Source of the DNA: Hirudo medicinalis
Taxonomy: Eukaryota; Annelida; Clitellata; Hirudinida; Hirudinidae
Direction: 5' to 3'
DNA length: 64,000 nucleotides
Assembly: GCA_011800805.1 (NCBI GenBank)
Contig: MPNW01000061.1
Span: 2,353-66,352 of the forward strand
Part shown: positions 50,921-62,900 of the stretch, piece by piece
How the letters are laid out: each line of letters begins with the position of its first letter
How positions within the stretch are numbered: position 1 is the stretch's first letter
Notes under the pieces: generated by a model
What the model was told of the DNA's origin: nothing
Databases searched by the model: none
Seen by the model: the letters and a program-made list of their open reading frames with translations, nothing else
Position numbers and translations under genes: made by a program

Positions 50921-53900
50921 GTTATTAGAATTATCAATTAGTTTATTTTTAGTTACTATCACACTATGATACAGTTTATTGAAATAATTTAACGTAATAA
51001 CATTATGGCCAAGCAGCAAAGAATGCTCGTTTTCCAATTGCTATGAGATGCTTGTCACAATGCGAGGTTGTAATGGCCGCATTAGCAGACATTTCCTTAT
51101 TTTTATTTTTTGAATTTATTTGGTTATCATTTATTTTAGGATCCTCACCTTGAAGAGTTTGTGAGTTGAACTTATAATTTCAGTTGTAATAATATTACTA
51201 CTTTACTGTACTTACATGAGTAAGTATCCTTTATAAAATGTGCAATAATGCAATTGCATTTTGTTAAAACACATTCCATTGGCACTTTCTATTTATTGTT
51301 ATAAATCTTTAAATTAATTAAATATTTATGATTAATGTGCTTTATGCCTAAATAATGCATTTACCATGCATCCATAGTCCATTCACTTGTAATTATTCTA
51401 AGTGTTGTGTCGATATCATTCATAATCATTTATAATTATTCCTGGAAGTAAAATTCTTCATTTTCTCTTAAATGCAGATCAGTTGGGAGGTGTACTCGTA
51501 TCAAATAACAAGTGCACTGACTTTCCCAGTTGTTGTCGACGTGTTGCTATTGGCATCAAAGTCGATGAGGGCTAATCGTCACGGATCAAAAGGGATTCGG
51601 GCGACCTCGTCCGAGGCAAGGAACGGCACGGGAACCGACGTCATTCGATTCGACGGCTGCGAGGGTGAGTCGGAAGTGCATTCGGTTCGTTGAGTTCATT
51701 GAGTTCATCGCTCCAACTCTTGCTAATGGTTTTACACTTTTTTTTAAACGTCGTTTACACTTTTAAGAAGTTAAGGCTCGGTCGAGCGGCCGTTGTTTCA
51801 ATGTTAACAATCTTTAACATGCTTTAAAGGATTTCAATGAGCAAGTTGTTTGTAGATTTAGAAAAGAGTTACTGGTACAAGCTAGAGTGTGTAATTCAAT
51901 TTAATGGATATATTTTGACTGTAGTTGAAGTTATTTCATTAGTTTTAATGACAATAATTCCAATTGTTTTATGAAACAAACAATTCCTCCAGGTTGCTAT
52001 GTTTCTGTGAACGTGGATAGAAATATTTCCTTGGATGCTTTTTCGATTGTTGTGTGGATGAAATCATTCTCAAATAATGATCTCATGTCTGGTTGCATTT
52101 TAAGCAAGGTTTTGAATGCATTTCTGGAGTACGCCATTTGCCTGAGATCGTCCGATCCCTTCAGGAGTGATTTGTTATTTTATTATTCAACAAATGCTCA
52201 GGTTAGTTTGGTTTTGTTCATTCTTCAAATGACAAATTATTTAAGTTTGAATTGCCTTCATTCATTGTTGAAACAATCTGCACTTCCAAAGCAATCTTCA
52301 CAGTATGTGGTCAATCTCCAAGGAAACAGCATTTCAGATGGCTCTTGGCACTTTCTGGTCGTTCAGTTTTCCAACAGTTCTATCGTCGTGTTTCTTGACA
52401 ACATCTTTATTCATCAAAGGTAGAAATAATAGTATTTCTAAGAAATATTTCTTAAGCATTTATAAACTTTAATACAAATTTTTACTAAAAATTTAAATTC
52501 TTTTAAATTGTGTTCCTCAGTGCTTTGTTGAACTTAAAACTTACCTCAGTAGCTGGTGATTACATTGTTGGAGGCATGTCTTCCAACCAGAATAATTTTT
52601 TTGGCTCCTTGCAGGACCTCAGAATTTATGGTCAAAGATTGAATGATTTGTAAGTATCATGATGTTTCTGTTTTGTTGAATCCGCATTGGTTTGTACTCC
52701 CGAGTAACGGGCAAAAGGATCGGAAGAGGATTTCTGCCAATTAAACTAAATCAGAACCGCTATAAGTTACTGCACTTATTGGTTACTGCTAATCGGTTGA
52801 ACGGAAGCTTCCCGTCATCATCTTCGAACGGAAAATTGTTCAGTGTTTAAAATATTTTGCACCAGGTTAATGCAGGAACTGTACATGCTGCCTTCTAGAA
52901 GAGACGTCCAATCGGTATCCGGTTATTTATCCTTCGATGCCGGCAATCAATCCGAAGCCACGATAAATTTAAGATCGGTCGACAACTCCGTCCCCGAACC
53001 CAACAAGGTTTTCACCGTCAAGCTGCTCGATTGCTCAGGACCTTCTGGCGTTTCTAAAGCTGAAGATGTTGCTATCCTTACAAGTATGAGTGGCACTTTT
53101 ATTCTGCTTCCGTTTCAATTTGTGTTCCTTTTAATGGAAGTGTCCTTAGAAAGATGATTGATTTTTTTACTTATAAAATGTAGCTTTTGTTTAGAAAGTT
53201 TTTGTTTTAATATTTTGTGGCTCTGAAATAAAAGAATTGTAAGCATTAAGACTTTAATTTGCATGTTCAGTTCTGAAGAGTGATAATGCAAATGGATTGT
53301 TTGGTTTGGACACTTCTTGTATAAATTCTTTCCAAAACCTTGGACCTTCGACTATCACTTGTCCTGTGATGAGGCAGAAAGGCACGTTCGACAGTGTCAC
53401 AGTTGTCTGGAAGGTTGAAAATGTTGGTAATATTGGTAATGTTGATGATGTCAATGGATACAATTCTGCTGGAAACAATTTCTTGGAAACTGTTGGATCT
53501 GTGACTTTTGAATCAGGAGTGATTCTAAAGGTCAACAGCACCTGAATTTTAATTAGACTTGAAATTAATTTATTGAAATAAGATGTTTTTTGTTTTAATT
53601 TCTATTCCTGAGATTTATTTTCAATTTTTAATTATTTTTTAATTATTTTGAGTCACTTGAGGATGTTAATTTGGAAGTGTCAATCATCCTTAGAACATCA
53701 GCCTCTATCTAATTGATGATCGGCTTCCGAAATTAAAGCAACAATTTCGGGTTGCTCTGGTCTCAGTTGCTTCCTCTGATGGTTTTGTTGGCTCCACAAA
53801 GACGAGTGGAGCTTCAATAAATCCCTCAGCCATCACTTGTGCCATTCCACTTCAGGAAAGAAATTTTCCGTTCGGATTCTTTGAGTTTTCCGAATCCCAA

Positions 53901-56900
53901 GAGAAATTGACCGGCAATGAGACTTTTTTGAGAGCTGTGTTGAGACCACTTACTGTGAGGATTAATGAAAACACGAATGTTCTGAGAATTTACGTGATCA
54001 GACACCAGGGTTTGGTGGGTGGAGCCTCTGTGGAGTGGAAAACCCTTGAAGGGACTGCTAAATCCAGAGAAACGAGTTCGGATTATGATTTTAGTGTTAG
54101 CATAATTTTTACATGTTCTTTGAAAAACCGTTAAAGTAATGCTTTTAAAATATATTTAAGTCCAGTGCAGGACTGCTGAGGTTTGATTCTGGACAGCTCT
54201 CAAGGGAGATAAACATTTCCATTTATCCACCTAAAAGCATTAAAAGTGATCGAGAATTTAGACTCCTCCTCAACAATTCTCAACCCTCGATTGGCTCTGG
54301 CTGTGGACCTGAAGTGACTGTTATCATATCGGCTTCTCAAAAGGCATTTGGTGTTTTTGGATTCGATGCAAATTCATTGGAGGTGCACGTCTCAAAAGAT
54401 ATCGTCCAAATCAATGATACAATTACAGCTCAATTTTTGGTTGGTCTCTTCTTTTACATTCAAACAATTGTTACAATTATCAATCAAAAATGTCCTTCCA
54501 ATTAAAACAATTTTGATTATGTTTATGATTAGTTTGAAAAATATTATTAATGGGAAACAGTGCTTTCTTATTTATGTTATTAAAATGTGATAGAAATCTA
54601 TTTATTCCAGGTCAGGAGAAACACAGGGTTTCTTGGATTGGTTACTTTGCAATGGAGCATGTTTTGTCCATCTGGAGAATTCAATTCAAGTTCATTTGGA
54701 TTTGCAGATTTCTCACCAAACCAAACATCATTTCAATTGATTTTTAAAGTGGCAAATGATGGAAAACCAAGCTTGAAATCCTTTTGTTTTGTGGAGCTAT
54801 TGAATGTTTCTCAGGTTTGTGCTGCATGCATCACTTTGTAAATATCATCACATTTACTTTGAGAATAAAGCACCTACGAGCTAGCTGTTTAATAATTAAG
54901 AAGTTGAATAATATTAACATTAACTGGTTAGTTATTTTATTTAAATCTGACTAATAGTCTCATGACTTCGATTTATGTTCAAGCATTGGTTGAACATCAC
55001 CCAATTAAGCTAACATTTTAGGGTGTCATCGACTACTCCAAATCAAATGCCACGATGATGCTAATGCCGAGTAACGATCCTTATGGAAAGTTTGTTGTTG
55101 CTTCCTCTAGCAGGTTCATCCAAGTTGAAAGTTCAGATCAAAGTGAGTTTCTAGACTTGGCATTTCATTTATTTGTGACTTTACAAAGCATTCATGAATT
55201 CGATCGAAGTTTAAATAATATTATTCTAATATTTGTGTGCATAAAATGATACAAATGTTTTTATTAGAAACATCGAATAACCATCCATTCTTCAATTGCA
55301 AGGAAATCAAATGCTTAACTTATGAAAACTTAAAAATTCTTCACACATTATTCATGCATTATTTGCACATTATTCGCACATTTTTCGTGCTTCATTCACA
55401 CATTCTATTTAATTCCATCCGACAGATGTGTCGGTCACTGTTGAGAGAATGTCAGGAGTTTATGGCATGGTCAAGGTCATGCACTCAACTTTGACTCCTG
55501 AGGAGTTTTACTCGTATCTTCCTTCGAGTGTTTTGAGGGCAACAAAAGATGATTTCAGATTAACTTCTGGTGAAGTTCTCTTCACAAAAGGTCAACAGAT
55601 TGGTTATTTCAACATCACCGTCAGGAAAAATTATCTGCCTTCTCTTGATGCCTCTGTTTTTGCAAGACTTACTGCAGTCTCACTTCTTATGCCTGAACAG
55701 AGTGATCCTGGTGATGATTTTTGAGTCTTCCTTGTTAAAAAAATATTTGCATGTTTTAGTTTTTTTGTGAGTAGATGTTTTGAAAAAAGAAATTTATGGT
55801 CTACGAATAAATTTAATAGTAAATAAATTTGATAAATAAATAACATATATAATTAATATATGATAAATTGTAAATTTTCAGTTCAAAATTTAAACTTTGT
55901 GGAATTACATCTTTATTATGCAAGGCAACAAAATGTTTCATAATTTCTAATCTGCCTTCAAATGGTTCCAGTTCAAAACTCACCTCGTCTCGGTGCGTCG
56001 CAGGAGTGTCTTGTTTGGGTTGAAATAAAATCCCACGACTTCCCGCACGGAGTTCTTCAGTTGTCCAGAAATGAGGTGAAAGTTCCTCAGAATTTCTCGT
56101 CTCCTCTTGGTTATGTCGAGAGGTCTGCAGGATCTGTCGGACAAGTTAGTCATCCTATTATCCGTGTTATGATAGCAGTCGTTGTTCTTGGATTTTTAAG
56201 TTTCTGTTTTAAACGAATTTTTTAACATTTTTGTTTCCTAGGCTTGATTGGAATTAAACACTGCTCTTCTTTAAAAACTTTCTAGCAGATAATTTGTAGA
56301 TTTTACTAGATTCTGGAAAAATTATTTAGTGAAATTATATTATTAAGTAAATATCTTGCCCCAATTTATTGTGCATTAAACATATATTTTGTTCTTTTCC
56401 AGGTGAGCATCGAGTTTGAAGTCGTTCCTGACACGGCACGAGCGGGTGTGAACTTCGTCGTGTCGTCTCACTTCGTGAATTTTGGAAATGGTGAGACTAG
56501 GCAGCCCTTACCAGTTTCTGTGGTGAACACACTCAGGCCACAACTGGAACTTATGTTTTCCATTTGCCTCTTGAACGACTCAGTGACAGGGGGAGCAGTT
56601 GTTGGTGATGTGAAGAAAATGCTGGTTGTCATTGAGAGGTCGTGGGATGTTGGAGGAGTGTTTGGTGAGCATCCTGAAGATGTCCTTTGTGTTTATTTTA
56701 AAGCATGGGTGGTGTTAAATGTGCCAGCTCATTGAGATAAAAACTTTAACTGAACTAACTTAAAGTGATCACTTCAACCTTATTTCAACCAGAGCTTAGA
56801 TCTGCAAATCTTAAAACAAATGCGACATAAGTTCACTTTTAAGCACACTTCTTAAGGGTTTGACGAAGACTCGAGTATTCTGATGGAAGAAGATCTTGAA

Positions 56901-59900
56901 AGCAAACTGACTTCTCGCCTGTTGATTGTCAGGTCAAGAGGCTCTCTGGGGTTGGTGGCAGTTATTTGGACCACCAATTCTTCCGGTTTGTTCTCGCTGT
57001 TATTAAATAATTTATTTAATTTCTTTGAATTCGATGAATTAAACAACATTATTAATTATGGGGAATTAAATCCTTGTAAAATGTTGTAACTAATAAGAAT
57101 TACTTGTAATTCGAGTTACCGTGAAGTCCTCGACACAACTGTTGTTAGTGTCATTGTTACCATGCTTTAAGTATTAAAATTTTAAGCATTTTTAGAAAAT
57201 AATTCTGACCAAAAAATAATTGCTAAGCAATTATTAATATTCACAATCATTTGAAAGTTGGAGCAAGACTGTCGAGTCCTCCCGCTGGACAAATTTTTTT
57301 TCTGAGTTCCGAGACAAAGCACGTCTTAAGTCTTGAATTCTCTCCCCGACCAATTGATGAGCCAATTAAGGTTGTGGATTTAATGATTAGTTGATTCGAG
57401 GCAAACAATGTTAAGTTCATTTCATTGGTTATTGTGTTACTCTTAAGATGGAATAAGGATAAAATTAAGATTTAAAAAAAAAAAACAATTTGCGTTCTTC
57501 ATCAAAATTTTACTTTTTGTTGAAAATTATGATTTTCATTATTTTTATTGCATCATATTGTATTTTAATAAATTCAGTTACAGACTAAAATTGTTGTAAA
57601 CATGTTGAAATTTTATGACAATTTGTCAGAATAATAATAATAATAATAGACTTTTGAACTTGCTCACTTTATTAACTAATATTGCATCGGCAGGCAAATC
57701 GAACCAACCTTATAAATTTGAGAAATGTAGCTTTAAGTTACGTTCTACAGGAGGTAGTTGTGAAATTAGTGAACGTTTCGAATGGAGGGAACTTGGACGC
57801 TTTGAGGATTCTTCACACGATTCGAGTCGTACCGACCTTCGACCCTTACGGAGTTCTTCAATTTGGAGCTCAATCATTCCTACTGGAGAGAACTTATGAG
57901 GAAAACAACATCTCTCTTGAGAGAGTGTAATACATAATGATAATGTTCCTAAATCAATGATTGTTACTCATTTGTAAATTGTTTACTGCTTGTCTCTTTT
58001 ATTTCCATATTTTATTGTGTTTTTTTTTGCTGAAAGTTTTCAATGTTATTTGTTATTATTAAATTTAAAATATTTTTCAGAAATGGCACTCAGGGAAGTC
58101 TGATGGTGTATTATTCTTTAAACAGCTTGAGTTTGGAAGATCTGTCTCAATTGAAAAATGAGTCCATTTTTATTTATTTCACGAAATCCATTGCAGGAAA
58201 GATATTCGATTCGACCATGCACGTCAATGCAACGACTTTGCAGGCCTCGTCTGCCGAGGTTTGAGTTTGTAATATGTCAAAGTTTTCGTTACAAGTTGTT
58301 TCTGACAAAGTACTGGTAATTGATTATAATTATTATTATTTTGTAAGTGCTCTTTGATATAAGTTTCGATTTTATAGCTTTTTAACTATTATCGTTAATT
58401 GTTTAGATTTGTGCAAGGTTATGCTTGCATGAATCCTCTTGTCTTGCATTTGACTACAACGTCATCTCTCGTGATTGTTTGATGTCAGAGAATGGAACCA
58501 TGTCTGGCGATTCATTCAATGAGTCCAGTCACATCACATACCTAAAAAACACGACATATGTTAGTTTAACTTGTCAAAAATACATCTCATATGTAAAATA
58601 TCTCATATGGTATATGAAAGCACGTTACACTCATCAATATTGTTTAAGGTTTTGGATTCATTGAATAGTTTGGCAAAAGAGAATAAAGATTTTGAATCTG
58701 CAGAAAATGCATCTTTCGTTCTTCCTGGTGGCATCACCAGACATTTCCTGGGTTTGAAAATATTCCGAACAACTGAACCTAAATTGGAGCAGAAGTTTTC
58801 CATATCTCTGTTAGCTGTAGAACTTTTAGATGGTGATATTGGAAATCCCAATTTCTATCCTCGACTGGGTTCAAGAAAGAGTGAGTTGAGAATCGGTGCA
58901 AGTAATGACCCTAGAGGATTGTTCACCATCTACCATTGGAATGGTGGAGTTGGTAATGCCACAGGGGAAAGCATAACAAGATACGTTGTGGTGGAGCAGA
59001 GACCGAATTATTCTATACTACTCACTGTTGACAGACAAGGTGATTACAAGTTTTTAATTCTAAATTTAAATAATTTGCATTTGAAAACATTTTGTTTCAT
59101 GATTTATTCAGTAGGCTTGCAGCACTTATTTTTAAAAATATTTATGTCGGGGCTCCAATAATTTTCAGTCAATATTTGCTGCTTAAATTGATTTTATGAA
59201 TTAATTTGTATTACAATTTATTATTTTCACTGCCTTCACCTGCCTTGAATTAATGTTGTAATAAGTTTAATATCGTCAGCTGGTCTTCTTGGATCCGTAT
59301 CGGTGGATTGGTTCATAGATGCTATCAAGTCAACAGCTGTAAATGGGCTTCATTTCTCTGCCAACGGGGCGACCTTGACTTTCACTCCCGGTGTTAAAAT
59401 GCAGGGTGCATTAGCTGTTTTGTAATAATCTTAATATTTTTAATTCACCATTGATGTTCTTTTTATTTTAGTTTAATTTAACTTTCTTATGATCATTCAA
59501 TAATAATAAACTTTGGTTTGTAGCATTTTAATATTGCGATTATTGTTGAATTTATAGCTAATATATTAAAAATGTAATTTCTTCAAGTGGTTTCCATTGG
59601 CATATTGAAGTACGACTCACCGAGTGATGATAAGTCGATCGTGGTTGGATTGAAAAATGCAAGAGGAGGAGCTCGTATTGCAGAAAGTGAAAGTTCAGTG
59701 ACCGTCGTCCTTGCTGCTCACGACTTTGTTGCAGGAATAATTGCATTTCAGCATGAGTCTGCTGTCGCTGAGGAAGGTTGAAATAATACATTAACAAGTT
59801 GACAACAAAACATTAACAAGTTGACAACAAAACATTAACAAGTTGACAACAAAACATTAACAAGTTGACAACAAAACATTAACAAGTTGACCACAAAACA

Positions 59901-62900
59901 TTAACAAGTTGACCACAAAACATTAACAAGTTGACAACAAAACATTAACAAGTTGACCACAAAACATTAACAAGTTGACAACAAAACTAACAAGTTCACA
60001 ACAAAACATTAACAAGTTCACAACAAATCTGTGCTAAAGTTTCAAACTGTTTTATGGAAATATTGGCAAAGATTGTAATCATTGCACTGTGCTTAAGAGA
60101 AGACATAAGATTTCATTTGCATTACAATAAGGTTTTTATTACAACCTTTTTTAATGAAATACCTTATAAGAGCATTAGCACGACATCATTGCAAATGTCA
60201 TTTTAACTTGTCATGACAACATGTCGTATTTGTTTGACATTGATCTCACTAAACTAAAATTATTCACAGGTGGAATTAATGAGATCGAGGTGGTCAGGTC
60301 ACTGCCAGGTGTTGGCACTGTGATTGTGTGCTGGAATATTGTGGCTCGCTATTCAAATCAGACTGAAGCTGCTCAGAGGTTCACTGATGTTGAAGGATCA
60401 ATCACATTTGCACCTGTGGGTTTAAATTATAATTTTCAACACCCCATCACTCTGATGACTCTTGGAGTGATCTCAATAGCATTCGTGTTTTTGTTTTGTG
60501 ACCTCCTGTGTTTAATTTCAAGTCATTTAAGAGAATTAGAAACAAATTTACATGTTAAAGGCACATGTTGTTAAAGACTTCATTATTATAAGAATTTGTT
60601 TAATATAAATTCATTGATTTGTTTAATATAAATAATTATAATTTGTTCATTATAAATTTATTGATTTGTTTAACCGTTAATAATTTCTCTGTGATCATTT
60701 AGAATGAGCTCTCAAAAAACATCACTCTGAATGTCACTCTGCTGCAGGAACCAGCAGTTGATGACCAGTACCTCATTCAGCTTGTGAATGCCACCACTTT
60801 TGGTAATGCGATGTGACTTAATGTATGCGATTGATAACATTAATTGATTCATATATTTGTTGTAAATAATGTAATAATAACACTCACTATTTTTAGAATT
60901 TGAGTTGTGAGTATAATAGAAATTTTTGTAATTGAATGCAATAAAAACTAAATGAAATATTTATAAATAATTCAAAAAATAATTATAGAGTAATATTAAT
61001 TAATTAATTCTCAGGACAGGATATACTTTATATTGCTTTACATAATAGGAATGCTGAAATGTCGTGAAATAGAGAAATGTCGTGCTGATGTTAAAATGAA
61101 TGTGTTCAGCTATCACTTCACTGTTATTACAATCGAGGTGTGCGACCAAGCGGAGAAGCAGCCATTGAAGCGAAACAAGGAATATTTTTGTTGACCATAA
61201 AAGGTGGAAACAATCCTCATGGAGTGTTTTCCTTTGTGGAAAGTTTTCAGGAGGTTGTTGTTGAGGCTAAGAATGGGACTGTTGAACTGCAGGTTGCCAG
61301 GAAATTTGGACTGATAGGTGATGAGATGTTCATAGTTGTTAGTTGTTGTTTGTACATATGTTGTTTATGTTACATTTTCTTATTTTAAATTGTCATTATA
61401 ATGTCATTTACATTATCAGCAAGCTTGCTATTATTAATCGTAAAGAAAACGAACGACGCAATTTAGATTATTTATTCAAATAAATGATGAATTAATTGTT
61501 TCAGGTAAATAATCCTAAACTTATTTTTATGATTTATTAAACACTTTTTTTAGGTGATGTTCTTCTTAGCTACTCCATTCTGAGTGGCTCAGTTCAGAAA
61601 AATGATGAGGGTGCCATCCCAGCCATTGCAAACTTGAGTTTTGTTGAGGTTCAGAACGATGTGATTGTCTGCAAAAATGCTCAGAACTGGACCAATATTT
61701 CTGTGACTCTCTTTGATGATGGACAGTCAAGGCCAAATGAAGTCATTTCTGTTTCTTTGATTTCTGCCAAGTTAACATTCCCATCAGCATATCATCCAAG
61801 ATTGGGTTGGTTGTTTATTATAATAATTATACTCATTATATTTTAATATATAATAATTTATAATATATAATTTATATAATTTAATTTATCATAATATTTA
61901 ACATAAGTCTCATTAAACTAATCTTTGGCGTCGATAGTCGAGTGGTTAAGGCTTTCGCTTTGGCGAGGCTCCGTTAGGAGTTCAAATCCTAGCAACTCTC
62001 AAGAGTTTCTATAACATCTCATGAAGTTAATCTTCCTCTAAACAAGAAATCAATTTACTGTCAGCCTCAGCAGGCACATCAGCACAGGTGATTATAATGG
62101 AAAGGGAAGGAGCTTATGGAGTGGTTATTTTTAGACCCCCTTTTGTCAGGTGAATCCAATTGTTTATGTTATACATATATTTATATTTTAAATTTCATCT
62201 TTAATATGTGGTTTCCTCCAAACTTTTTGTCCAAACAAAAAAAAATAAAAAAGATACAGCTAATATAATTTATTTATTAGAACTATTAGTTATCAGTCAG
62301 TATAACTTATTTGGAGAAGGGTGGTTAATGTAACTCATTGTCTCCGTTCAGAATGACAGTTTCCAGCTTGGTTGGTAACTTGACAATAGAGGCCTACAGG
62401 AGTCGTGGTCTCTATAGAAACGTGTCTGTGTTTTGTTTTGCTCAGCCCATCCCTGGAGCAGGGGGTGCCATCTCTGGAGTGGATTATAATTTTAAGCCTA
62501 CAGTGGGTGACATGGATTACCTTTTATTTAATTTTGATGAAATTGAATAAATTTATTTGAGGACGGAACAAAAACTAAAATGTCCATTGAAAGTATATTC
62601 AGAATATTTATTATATATTGTATGTAGATAACTTAATAATTCTTGTAAGGTTCTAACCTTTCAAAGAGGTATGGACAAAAAGAATATTAGCATTGAAATA
62701 TTAGCAAGTGATCTTCCAAAACCTGAAAGAAGTCTTCAACTTGTATTCAGCAATCCAACCAATGGACTCATTTTGGGACTTGATTTTAGAGGTCATTAAT
62801 TTATTTTGTTACCGCGTCCTTTGTTAATTTTATTCTTACATTATGTTTTGCCTACTTCCTTGATTCCTCGATCTTCTATTTGACTTTATGGGAACTTATT

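Noticed and set aside
59793..60023. CRISPR-like array
   Set aside because: The units are directly adjacent 22-mers with no unique spacers, in an intron of an animal gene.
61927..61998. Functional tRNA-Ser or tRNA-Leu
   Set aside because: The acceptor stem has mostly mismatches and the anticodon loop is four bases, so no anticodon can be read.
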